From assembly GCA_964393815.1 (NCBI GenBank), contig CAYMUP010000001.1, positions 1-62,799 of the forward strand: 62,799 bases of DNA, given 5' to 3'. Positions within the stretch are counted from its first letter, which is position 1. Each line of letters starts with the position of its first letter. The notes under the pieces were generated by a model. It saw only the letters and a list, made by a program, of their open reading frames with translations. It searched no databases and had not been told where the DNA came from. Position numbers and translations under genes: made by a program. Below, in pieces: positions 1 through 8,529 of the stretch. This DNA is from JAGXIT01 sp964393815. GTDB taxonomy: Bacteria; Patescibacteriota; Saccharimonadia; Saccharimonadales; UBA4665.

Positions 1-3000
1 TAAACGCTGAGACAATGGACGAAGCGCGCACAAATGCCACGAAATACGCCTACACTACTGCGGTCAAATATTGTATCGAAAATGATGGGCTCCACAGAGA
101 CGAAGATAAAGTGCAGCTAGGACAAAAGCCCGAGAACTGGATGAAAGGGTTTAATGTCAATGTTGGTTACTTAATTGATTCAGGGGATGGTGAGAGAGAG
201 TGTGGGAACCTCATAACGACTGCGCTCGCCCAATTTGGCTATGATTCAAACCATTATATAGATTTCTTTAAGGACATGGGCTATAGCTGTACCACTACAG
301 CATGTAAGTTTAGTGGAAGCAAAGAGGACCAGACACACAACTTCCAGACTGTTGTCAGAAGAAAAAGTTTACCGACTACTGCCACACCTGCCATGAAGAC
401 AGTGTTGTATCTGGCTGGCTTACAAGCAGAGTGCGAAGTGGAACAAGTGAATGAGCCAAACGACGCCGCAATTGAAGATGCAATAAACCTGCGCCACGAT
501 ACAACAGTTGTCTATTTTGCGCAGGCCAATGCAGGAGTTATGAGTCTTGGCACTACAGTATACAAGTACGATACAAACAACCTTGTACGTGTTGTTGATT
601 ACGGCTCAGATTTCCGCAAACAAGATACTTGCATGGATATGGCACCAAAGCTTCGAGATGCATCAAAAGCTGCAGCTGAGCAACAAATAAAAGAGTTCGG
701 CGAAAAGAAAAAAGAACTCTACCTTGAGGCCGCATTAAAGGCAGCTTGTGGCGAGCCTTCAACCTCACCTGGTTACATTCGCTGCTCAGACGGTGTAAAG
801 TCTGCTTTTGCGACCTGTTACGCAAAGGCATTTGGGGGAGGCACCGGCCTTGGATCTGGAGCCAACCCTGACGATGTTGCCACAAAGGGTGAGCAGGGTC
901 TAGCAAACTGTCTTTCTGCCGCCACAGGAACCTCTGCAGACACGTTTATGACCGGGTTTCAATCTGTAAAAGCAGAGTTAGATGCTCTTGCCAACTCATA
1001 TCAAACTTCGACTTCAACTCAGACCGATGACTCCGACGACTGTCCACTCCCGAGTGATGCCGAAATGCGCTGGCTCGGCTGCGCCGTATTTGGACTGCTC
1101 AGAAAGGCAACTGAAACACTACACGACTACATACAGCAGTTCCTGTACGTTTCGGTTTCAAACATCTTTAATGACAACATAAAGAATGTTTCAAACAGTT
1201 TTCGCGCTATCGCCATAGGCATAATTATTATAGCTGGCCTAACTATGATCATCTCTCAAGCACTAGGTTTCGAACTATTTGACGCCTACACAATCAAAAA
1301 ACTTTTGCCTAGGCTTATTGTGGCGCTACTCGGGGTCGCGCTCGCCTGGCCACTTATGAAACTTATGGTCATACTCTTTAACGATTTAGGGTTAGGCATG
1401 GGCTCAGTACTCGATGACATTAGTGGTTTTGGTGGGTCTTCGACGGATGGTGTTGGCACAGGATCTGGAATAATATCCGTCTTCTTTGGTGGGGCTGCCG
1501 TCGTGGGCACCGTCTGGGCAATGGGCGTACTGGGCGGGCTCTCACTCATCGGTACAGCCGTGCTTTCGATGTTTGTAGGCATGATTGTGCTTGCCGTGCG
1601 CCAGGTAATGATACTTATGTGCGTCATACTGGCACCTTTCGCCATTGCTTGTTATGTACTGCCTGGTACACAAAAAGTTTGGGCCTTTTGGAAAAATACA
1701 TTCATGACCGCGCTTTTTATGTACCCCATCATCATGCTTTTCATCGGGGCAGGGCGTGCCGCCTCAGCGATTATCGGTAGCAACGGCAGCAGTGGCGCCA
1801 TGAACATTTTGGCCATCATGCTGTATTTTGCGCCGTACTTTATGCTGCCATACGCCTTCAAGATGGCTGGCGGCCTGATGAGCACCATCTTTGGCCTTGC
1901 CAATGACAGGGGTCGCGGCGCCTTTGACCGTATGAAAAAATTCCGTGGTAATCAGATGGGCAAGCGCATGCAACACCGCGGCAACCGCATTAACCGAGCC
2001 ACTACCGAACGCCAAGCGTCTCTGCAGCGTGCCATGAAAGCCCGCGCCAGCCGTTCTGGCCGCATAGGAAAAGTCCTGTACGGCGCTGGAGCTAGTGCTA
2101 TGGATGGCTACCAGGGTAACTTAGAGGCACGTGTCTCTGCATTTCAAGCTGCAGGGTCGAAAGAACTAAACGACCAGATCGCAACCGGTATGGACGACGA
2201 GCCTCGCGGTCTCACTGTCAACAAAGTTGCTGCCTTAGATCAGGGGAAGGTAGTTCGTGGACAAAACGTGATAGGCGGTTATCACTACGCAGCAGGTCAG
2301 ACTGCCGCTAGTGCTCTTTACCGTGTTGGCGAAGACGGGACTCGTCAGTTTAAGTCACTCGGGGGTGCATGGGTTGATGAAGCTGCAGTCGACAGAGCTC
2401 ACAAACGATGGGGCAGCGACACCAATGCACAACAGGCCGCACTGTCATACGAAATGCGTAAAGCAAATAGCGAACAAGAGGTCGACGGCATCAACAGCAG
2501 ATACGCTCAGCTGGCGACAGGGGCAGGTGGCTGGGGCATGACAGATACTCAAGCTGGCGGAGCCTGGATCGGCGCTGCCTTCGAGAACCAAAATCAACAC
2601 ATTGAGTTTAAGAAAACTAACTGGGAAACGGGTGAGCTTGGTTCAGGTGGTTACCAGAGCCTGGTCGATGAAGTATATGAAAAGAAGGGAAGCTACCCGC
2701 TATCACAAATGCACTCCCGCACTATCGAGCGTTTGAAGCAGTCTTACGAGGATGCCGGCCGGATTATTCAATCTGGGCAATTCCAAAACGCTGATGGGTC
2801 TACTCGATCAGCAAGTGTAGAAGAAATTCAACAAGCCTATGACAGGCAAGAAAAGATCGCTGGGATCGCAGAAACCTTTATGCACGATGCAGGAATGTCA
2901 ATGGGACCAGATGGCAAAGAACAGGGGCCAAGGCCCGACGCTACTGGCCAACGCGTTGTTTCTGGTCAAGGTGCCGCTCACACCAATGAACGTGTATTTG

Positions 3001-3143
3001 AGCTAGCTCGACTCACCGGCGTTCTTGCGGACGAACCAAAGGGAAATTATGCCCCTCCAGCCGTTCACACACAGGTACCTGCCACAAACCCAAATACTGG
3101 TCTATCGACAACCCCAAATCAACGTTCGCAACACCGCGGTTAG
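1..3143 (+). CDS. VirB6/TrbL-like polytopic membrane protein of a type IV secretion system (5' end cut)
   Basis: The frame is open to the left edge of the window; the first in-frame ATG is at 15, but no signal peptide follows it, so the true start is probably further left. Residues are numbered from that ATG. Residues 1-385 are hydrophilic with many cysteines, as expected of an exported domain. About 390-635 hold a hydrophobic block with several membrane segments (near 395-417, 430-457, 485-550, 560-590, 600-632), the TrbL/VirB6 arrangement. The rest (640-1042) is first strongly basic, then Gly/Gln/Ala-rich and probably cytoplasmic. VirB6/TrbL proteins form the inner-membrane channel of conjugation-type secretion systems. 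PrgI and VirB4 genes follow within 5 kb, which supports the call; sequence similarity alone would be weak. Substrate unknown. Confidence 0.72.
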   Translation, partial: NAETMDEARTNATKYAYTTAVKYCIENDGLHRDEDKVQLGQKPENWMKGFNVNVGYLIDSGDGERECGNLITTALAQFGYDSNHYIDFFKDMGYSCTTTACKFSGSKEDQTHNFQTVVRRKSLPTTATPAMKTVLYLAGLQAECEVEQVNEPNDAAIEDAINLRHDTTVVYFAQANAGVMSLGTTVYKYDTNNLVRVVDYGSDFRKQDTCMDMAPKLRDASKAAAEQQIKEFGEKKKELYLEAALKAACGEPSTSPGYIRCSDGVKSAFATCYAKAFGGGTGLGSGANPDDVATKGEQGLANCLSAATGTSADTFMTGFQSVKAELDALANSYQTSTSTQTDDSDDCPLPSDAEMRWLGCAVFGLLRKATETLHDYIQQFLYVSVSNIFNDNIKNVSNSFRAIAIGIIIIAGLTMIISQALGFELFDAYTIKKLLPRLIVALLGVALAWPLMKLMVILFNDLGLGMGSVLDDISGFGGSSTDGVGTGSGIISVFFGGAAVVGTVWAMGVLGGLSLIGTAVLSMFVGMIVLAVRQVMILMCVILAPFAIACYVLPGTQKVWAFWKNTFMTALFMYPIIMLFIGAGRAASAIIGSNGSSGAMNILAIMLYFAPYFMLPYAFKMAGGLMSTIFGLANDRGRGAFDRMKKFRGNQMGKRMQHRGNRINRATTERQASLQRAMKARASRSGRIGKVLYGAGASAMDGYQGNLEARVSAFQAAGSKELNDQIATGMDDEPRGLTVNKVAALDQGKVVRGQNVIGGYHYAAGQTAASALYRVGEDGTRQFKSLGGAWVDEAAVDRAHKRWGSDTNAQQAALSYEMRKANSEQEVDGINSRYAQLATGAGGWGMTDTQAGGAWIGAAFENQNQHIEFKKTNWETGELGSGGYQSLVDEVYEKKGSYPLSQMHSRTIERLKQSYEDAGRIIQSGQFQNADGSTRSASVEEIQQAYDRQEKIAGIAETFMHDAGMSMGPDGKEQGPRPDATGQRVVSGQGAAHTNERVFELARLTGVLADEPKGNYAPPAVHTQVPATNPNTGLSTTPNQRSQHRG

Positions 3144-3174
3144 TTTAACCAATTCGTAATTTCATAACAGCTTA

Positions 3175-3203
3175 TTGACTTTTGTGTTTCATTGTGCTAA
3201 TGT
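3175..3203 (+). promoter_or_regulatory. Promoter of the basic hypothetical gene, leaderless geometry
   Basis: TTGACT (3175-3180), a 17-nt spacer and TAATGT (3198-3203) form a sigma70-type promoter. The predicted start of transcription falls on or next to the ATG at 3210, leaving no room for a ribosome-binding site. Confidence 0.55.
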
Positions 3204-3209
3204 ATAAAC

Positions 3210-4412
3210 ATGAACTCGCACGAAGCAGCACCAGTCGTAGCAGAGATACAGCAGCTATCTACCGATCACCTCCGCTCAGTTGAGCTAAATGAAACTGCAT
3301 ACAAATGCCTAGGGAAAATAGTTTTGCAAAACCCAGAGATAAGTCTAGATACATTTGAAGGTCATTACAATTCTGTTTTCCCCGGCGCTACCGCTAAGGA
3401 TCCGGATCATGGCTACAAAGTAACCGCTGCATTTGAGCAACTGCAAGCAGAAGGTGTGATTGCCCTTGGCGCAAATGATATAACTGAAAGTAAACCGAGA
3501 AGATGGGGTAGGGACAAGCATCCAGGAAAGACTGTGGGCCCTGAGAATCTTACCTTTGCAGTAAGTGGCCATACACCACCGACATCCCTTCGGCAGAACA
3601 AAAAAGCCTTTTACAAAGCTAGTAAAGACGCTCGTAGAGACGCTAAAGCAAAAGCTAGGGCGGAGGGGAAACCCTTTGGCCAAGGCAGTGGAGAAATCAC
3701 CTGGTCAAAAGTAGCTTTTGGAAATAGAAAAGTTCAGCAATCAAGAAACAGAAGTGCAGCTATGGGGGCTCGTCTCAAAGATTTAACAACCCCAAATAGT
3801 GCTGACAGTGCGGCAGTAAAAGCCGCGAAGTCTGTGGCGCGGACAATTGGTAAAGATAGTATTTACGAGCACAATAAACGCTTAAAGGACAGGGCAGACA
3901 AAGAAATTAAGAGGCAAATCGGAATTGCAAAAAGGAGTCATTCAGCCCCAAGCCCAGCTATAACCGAAGCAACCCCAGCGAGCCGACAAACTGTTAGAAT
4001 TAGCCCAGAAGTTGCCGAGTGGGCCAAAGAAAGGGTTACAGTTGCTAGGTCTGATGGTGGCGGTGGAGAGAAAATTGAGGTTAATGACGCTAACCAACTT
4101 TCTCTAAAAGCTGTTAAGGAAAGCTTGTTTACGCAAGATCAAGTCGAAGTTACCATTTGCCGCGCCCACGACGCCTACATGGAGGCAATTCGTGGAAGCG
4201 GTATGACCCCAGAAGCCGCTCGCGATGTCAGGAAAACAGTTATTCGTGCTGAAGCCGAGAAAGCCATTTTAGAAGTAGCTGGCAACACTCGAGTACCTGC
4301 TAGTCTTCTTAATAGCTTTGTAGATCTGATCGCCCAACATTACTCAGGGCAAATTGGCCAGAATGCCATTCGAGACCACGAGCAGACAAAGCAAGACCTT
4401 CTAAGCACTTAG
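3210..4412 (+). CDS. Hypothetical basic protein within the secretion locus
   Basis: A 400-residue soluble protein with no membrane segment or signal peptide. I do not recognise the family. It is rich in Lys/Arg and Ala, above all around residues 130-250, where runs of basic residues suggest nucleic-acid or membrane-surface binding. The final 100 residues look helical. The ATG at 3210 has a good promoter ending six bases upstream and no Shine-Dalgarno, so it is probably translated from a leaderless transcript. It sits between the VirB6-like gene and prgI, on the same strand, with its own promoter. A role as a secretion-locus accessory or DNA-handling protein is only a guess from position. Confidence 0.6.
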   Translation: MNSHEAAPVVAEIQQLSTDHLRSVELNETAYKCLGKIVLQNPEISLDTFEGHYNSVFPGATAKDPDHGYKVTAAFEQLQAEGVIALGANDITESKPRRWGRDKHPGKTVGPENLTFAVSGHTPPTSLRQNKKAFYKASKDARRDAKAKARAEGKPFGQGSGEITWSKVAFGNRKVQQSRNRSAAMGARLKDLTTPNSADSAAVKAAKSVARTIGKDSIYEHNKRLKDRADKEIKRQIGIAKRSHSAPSPAITEATPASRQTVRISPEVAEWAKERVTVARSDGGGGEKIEVNDANQLSLKAVKESLFTQDQVEVTICRAHDAYMEAIRGSGMTPEAARDVRKTVIRAEAEKAILEVAGNTRVPASLLNSFVDLIAQHYSGQIGQNAIRDHEQTKQDLLST

Positions 4413-4527
4413 GGCTAGGGCACTACGGCCTAAAAGTCTGTCTTATAGAAAAAGTCTGAGGATTTAGCTTGCACGTACTGACTACAGTCTGCGGTAAGAA
4501 AATCCCATCGGTAGCCGGTCAATAAGG

Positions 4528-4533
4528 TATACT
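4528..4533 (+). promoter_or_regulatory. -10 box just upstream of the PrgI gene
   Basis: TATACT at 4528-4533 lies nine bases before the ATG at 4543. No convincing -35 box is seen at the right distance. The gap 4413-4542 holds no other feature that I can identify. Confidence 0.4.
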
Positions 4534-4542
4534 ATAAGCAGT

Positions 4543-5715
4543 ATGGGGACGTACAAGGTTATTCAAGATATCGAAGCGGACGATAAGCTCTTTGGGCCGT
4601 TCAGCTTAAGGCAGTTTATTTACCTCGCCATTGCAGGGCTGCTCGGGTGGTTGTCATTCGTTGCGGTAATGAAGGGTATTCCCTATGTGTTAATCTTGAC
4701 CGCGCCAATTATCATTTTTGCCGGATTCTTGGCTTTCCCTTGGGGCAAAGACCAACCGACAGAGCTTTGGTTGCTTGCGAAACTGCGTTTCTTTATAAAA
4801 CCGCACAAGCGTATATGGGATCAGACGGGCGCCAAAGACCTGGTGTCTATAACCGTGCCAAAAAAGATTGAGCGCGTGCTGACCGATGGTCTGAGCCAAT
4901 CAGAGGTACGTAGCCGACTGGGCGCACTCGCAAACACCATCGATAGTCGGGGTTGGGCGATAAAAAATGTCAATGTCAACGTCGGAGCGATGGCGCCGGC
5001 CTATGCCGCTTCAGATCGTTTGGTTGACGTCGCCACCACTCTGCCTCAAGAGGTGCAGAGTATTGATGTGACCGCTTCCGACGACATACTCGATGATGCC
5101 GCGAGCCCAATTGCACACCAGTTTGACGCCATGATCGAGCAATCTGAGTCAACCAAACGTCAGGCACTGATCACCCAGATGAGCCAGCCTGCCCAGACAA
5201 CTAGTCCCAACCCTTCTGTGGCCGGGCAGCCGGCCCCAGACTACTGGTTTCTAAGCCAACCGACTACGGTTCCGCCCGCCCAGAGTCATTCTGACGCCAC
5301 GGACGACGCCCAGACCACAAACTTCCCCCTGACTGATCCAACCCCAATAGCCATACCGAGTGCCGCCACGCCAACCGACGAGGAAGCGGCATTGCTTGCC
5401 GAACGTAGGACAGAAGATGATCAAGCAGACGCCACTACAAGCCACTTAAAGACTATCAAAACCCCTGAGCAGATTGCCGAAGAAGCCAAGCAAGCTCAAG
5501 CAGAGGCCGCACGTCAAGCCGCAGAAGCCGCTGCTGCTGCACACCGAGCAAAAGAAGCAGAAGAGGCCGGAAAAGCACAAGTGACTACAGACCGCCAAGT
5601 TGCTATAATGAACCTGGCAAGTAGAGATGATCAGGACGTCGCAACACTGAGCCGCCGTGCTCAAAAAGAAATCAAAGATAATGATGATGGCGAGGTCGTG
5701 ATACCGCTGAGGTAA
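4543..5715 (+). CDS. PrgI family membrane protein (T4SS, VirB3-like position)
   Basis: Residues 1-100 match the PrgI family: a short cytoplasmic start with an acidic patch and FGPFSLRQ, then two membrane segments spanning about 22-66, followed by a basic WLLAKLRFF-type segment. PrgI proteins are small inner-membrane parts of Gram-positive-type conjugation systems, normally placed just before VirB4, as here. At 390 residues this one is far longer than the usual ~100-130. The extension is Pro/Thr/Gln-rich and ends in an Ala/Glu/Gln-rich stretch (about 305-350) likely to form a coiled coil. The extension is probably cytoplasmic and could bind the VirB4 ATPase, but that is inference. Confidence 0.8.
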   Translation: MGTYKVIQDIEADDKLFGPFSLRQFIYLAIAGLLGWLSFVAVMKGIPYVLILTAPIIIFAGFLAFPWGKDQPTELWLLAKLRFFIKPHKRIWDQTGAKDLVSITVPKKIERVLTDGLSQSEVRSRLGALANTIDSRGWAIKNVNVNVGAMAPAYAASDRLVDVATTLPQEVQSIDVTASDDILDDAASPIAHQFDAMIEQSESTKRQALITQMSQPAQTTSPNPSVAGQPAPDYWFLSQPTTVPPAQSHSDATDDAQTTNFPLTDPTPIAIPSAATPTDEEAALLAERRTEDDQADATTSHLKTIKTPEQIAEEAKQAQAEAARQAAEAAAAAHRAKEAEEAGKAQVTTDRQVAIMNLASRDDQDVATLSRRAQKEIKDNDDGEVVIPLR

Positions 5716-5758
5716 GCGCTTTTAAAAGCACGAAACCGCGGTGGGCAATGAGGGTACA

Positions 5759-6589
5759 ATGAATCCAAACCAACAACAAGGACAACCAGTCGGAGCGAGA
5801 GGCTATGGGCAACAGCCCACTGTTAGTGCACAACCGGCTAGCAGCGCAGGCGTCAAAAAATCAAACCCAAACAGTACTCAAAATACGCTGCAGATTGCCG
5901 AAATACGCGATGGTATTGTGATAATGAACGATGGCACTTTTCGGGCGGTCGTGATGGTAAAAAGCATCAACTTTGACCTGATGAGTCCGCAGGAACAGGA
6001 AGCAGTGGAGTACGCTTACCAGGGGTTTTTAAACTCGCTGTATTTCCCAGTGCAGATTTTTGTCCGCTCCCAGCGCGTCGACTTGCAGCCTTATATCGAG
6101 AAGCTCGATAAAATCCGCACCGAACATGACAACATGCTACTGGCACTCCTCATGGACGACTATGTCGGCTACATAGACCAGTTGAGCATGCAGACCAACA
6201 TCATGGACAAGAAGTTTTACGTGGTGATACCTTTTGAGCCGGCCGTCGACCCCAGCAAGCTGCTCACCAAGGACAAAAACTTCATCACTGGGCTAGTGGA
6301 CATGTTTAGCAAAAAAGAAGACCACGTCGTTATCAATGAAAATGATCTAGAAAATGCCAAATCAGAGCTGCGTAACCGCGTCCAGGCTGTGCTTGGAGGT
6401 TTACAACAGTGCAGCATACAGGGTTTGCCGCTTGACACCCAGGAGCTCATCGAGCTCTATTACGACACCTATAACCCAGACACCGCAACCCGGCAGCAGC
6501 TCAAAAACTTCAACGATCTCAGTGCTGACGTAATCACCAAGGGGCAGGGAGTAGCAGAGCAGCCACACCTGCAGAGGGAACTACAATAA
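5759..6589 (+). CDS. VirB4 N-terminal-domain protein (TraC-like), separate from the ATPase
   Basis: A 276-residue soluble protein. After a Gln-rich lead of about 40 residues it has the fold pattern of the VirB4/TraC N-terminal domain (IRDGIVIMNDGTFRAVV, then a long helical middle). It contains no Walker motifs; these are in the next gene. The stop codon and the next start overlap as TAATG, so the two are translationally coupled and probably work as one VirB4 unit. I prefer ATG 5759, which has GAGGG five bases upstream, to an in-frame GTG at 5741. A broken virB4 is unlikely because both halves are well preserved and the junction is a tidy coupling site. Confidence 0.75.
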   Translation: MNPNQQQGQPVGARGYGQQPTVSAQPASSAGVKKSNPNSTQNTLQIAEIRDGIVIMNDGTFRAVVMVKSINFDLMSPQEQEAVEYAYQGFLNSLYFPVQIFVRSQRVDLQPYIEKLDKIRTEHDNMLLALLMDDYVGYIDQLSMQTNIMDKKFYVVIPFEPAVDPSKLLTKDKNFITGLVDMFSKKEDHVVINENDLENAKSELRNRVQAVLGGLQQCSIQGLPLDTQELIELYYDTYNPDTATRQQLKNFNDLSADVITKGQGVAEQPHLQRELQ

Positions 6590-8511
6590 TGGCTTTTGGC
6601 AAGAAACAAAAGATTGACCCCGTAGCGCTTGCCCAGGCTCAACAGGCAAGAGAGCAGGCAGAGGTTGCCGATGCCTTTCGGAAGGGCATTACGGCGCTCC
6701 GCGACTTTATCGCGCCGAGTAGCATCGAGTTTTCTGGCACATACTTTCAAATCGGCACACGATTTGCTCGCACCTACTACGTCTTTGGCTACCCAAGACA
6801 GATTTACACTGGTTGGCTAAGTGGGCTCATTAACCTCGACGAAGTGATGGATCTTGCCATCTACGTGTACCCGGTGGAGAGCCAGGTTGTGCTCGAAAAC
6901 CTACGCAAAAAAGTTACCCAACTCGAGGCGGGTCTGCAGATAGACGCCGAAAAAGGTCGTGTACGTGACCCGGCAAAACAGGCCCAGATTTTGGACGCCG
7001 AAGAAATGCGAGACAAACTGCAGGTTGGCGAAGAGCGATTCTTCCGCTTTGGGCTGTATTTCACCATCTATGGTGGCAGCCTGGAGGAGCTGGAGTTCAT
7101 CAGTCACAAGGTCGAAAGCATGCTCGGCCAACAGCTCGTCTACAGCAAGCCGGCCACCAGCCAGCAAGAGCAGGGGCTCAATAGTGTTGTGCCGCAGCTC
7201 GTAGACCAGCTACAGATTCGCCGCAACATGTCGACAGGTGCCATTAGCACCAGTTTTCCTTTCACGAGCGCCGACCTCACACAGGACAACGGCATTTTGT
7301 ACGGCATAAACATGCACAACTCTGGCCTCGTCATCTTTGACCGCTTTAGCCTCGAAAACGGTAACTCCGTAGTCTTTGCTAAGTCTGGCGCCGGCAAAAG
7401 CTTTACAGTGAAACTGGAAGCGCTCCGCAGTCTCATGTTTGGCACCGAAATCTTCATCGTTGACCCAGAGAACGAGTACGAGCGTATGTGCGACGCTGTG
7501 GCAGGCGCGTACGTGAGACTAAGCCTCAACTCAGCCACACGCATCAACCCATTTGATCTACCAAAAGTCGTCGATACCGATGAAGCAGACAATGCACTGC
7601 GGTCCAACCTAATCACTTTGCACGGGCTTCTTCGCCTCATGATGGGCGGTGCCCAGTCGCAGATGATGGGTAACACGGCGGTGGCACTACCCGCACTTGC
7701 CCCGAGTGAAGAGGCCGACCTCGACGCCGCTCTCATAGACACCTACGCCAAGGCCGGCATCACCAACGACCCGCTAACCCACACCGCCACTCCCCCAACC
7801 ATCTCCGATCTGTATGACACACTGCTACACATGGGCGGCACAGGGCCACAGCTCGCGCAACGGTTGCGCAAGTACACCAGCGGGACGTTCGCCGGCATTT
7901 TTAGCCAGCAGAGCAACATAAACATCGACAACCCGATGGTGGTGTTTAACATCCGCGACCTCGAGGACGAACTACGTCCGGTCGCCATGTATATTGTGCT
8001 CAATTACATCTGGAATAAGACCAAGAGCGACCAGAAACGCCGTATACTCATCGTCGACGAGGCGTGGCAGCTTATGAAATACGAAGACAGCGCCAACTTC
8101 CTCTTCTCCTTAGCCAAACGGGCACGTAAATACAACCTGGGCATCACCACGATCACTCAAGACGTCGAGGACTTTATGGGCTCTCGTATGGGCCGCGCCA
8201 TCGTCGCCAATGCCAGCATGCAAATACTGCTCAAACAGTCGGCCAGTGCTGTCGACGTGCTCAGTGAGGTCTTTAAGCTGACCAGCGAGGAAAAGAAGCG
8301 GCTCGGCCAATTCCCCGTCGGGCAGGGACTTTTCTTTGCCGGGCAAAACCACGTACACATTCAAGTCGTCGCCAGCCCTACCGAAACTGGCCTCATCACT
8401 ACCAACCCGGTCCAGGTCCAAGCCATGCAACAAGGCACCATGAGCCAACCCCAAGGCACCATCGACCTTAGCAACCAACTGTACCCCGGGAGTACCAATA
8501 ACCTCTCTTAG
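6589..8511 (+). CDS. virB4: VirB4-type secretion ATPase
   Basis: A 640-residue ATPase that powers assembly or transport in type IV secretion. Residues 1-230 carry part of the VirB4 N-terminal region; the RecA-like domain follows. Walker A is KSGAGKS at 265-271 and Walker B is ILIVDEAW with Asp490/Glu491, followed by the usual TTITQDVEDF glutamine-containing motif. The enzyme acts at the cytoplasmic face with PrgI and the VirB6-like protein encoded upstream. The start overlaps the stop of the preceding gene by one base. No VirD4 coupling protein or relaxase is visible in the window, so DNA transfer is not shown. Confidence 0.92.
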   Translation: MAFGKKQKIDPVALAQAQQAREQAEVADAFRKGITALRDFIAPSSIEFSGTYFQIGTRFARTYYVFGYPRQIYTGWLSGLINLDEVMDLAIYVYPVESQVVLENLRKKVTQLEAGLQIDAEKGRVRDPAKQAQILDAEEMRDKLQVGEERFFRFGLYFTIYGGSLEELEFISHKVESMLGQQLVYSKPATSQQEQGLNSVVPQLVDQLQIRRNMSTGAISTSFPFTSADLTQDNGILYGINMHNSGLVIFDRFSLENGNSVVFAKSGAGKSFTVKLEALRSLMFGTEIFIVDPENEYERMCDAVAGAYVRLSLNSATRINPFDLPKVVDTDEADNALRSNLITLHGLLRLMMGGAQSQMMGNTAVALPALAPSEEADLDAALIDTYAKAGITNDPLTHTATPPTISDLYDTLLHMGGTGPQLAQRLRKYTSGTFAGIFSQQSNINIDNPMVVFNIRDLEDELRPVAMYIVLNYIWNKTKSDQKRRILIVDEAWQLMKYEDSANFLFSLAKRARKYNLGITTITQDVEDFMGSRMGRAIVANASMQILLKQSASAVDVLSEVFKLTSEEKKRLGQFPVGQGLFFAGQNHVHIQVVASPTETGLITTNPVQVQAMQQGTMSQPQGTIDLSNQLYPGSTNNLS

Positions 8512-8529
8512 CAAGAGGGTAGGATCACC

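Noticed and set aside
5741..8511. Frameshifted virB4 pseudogene
   Set aside because: Both parts are intact and joined by a TAATG coupling overlap, so two genes are more likely than decay.
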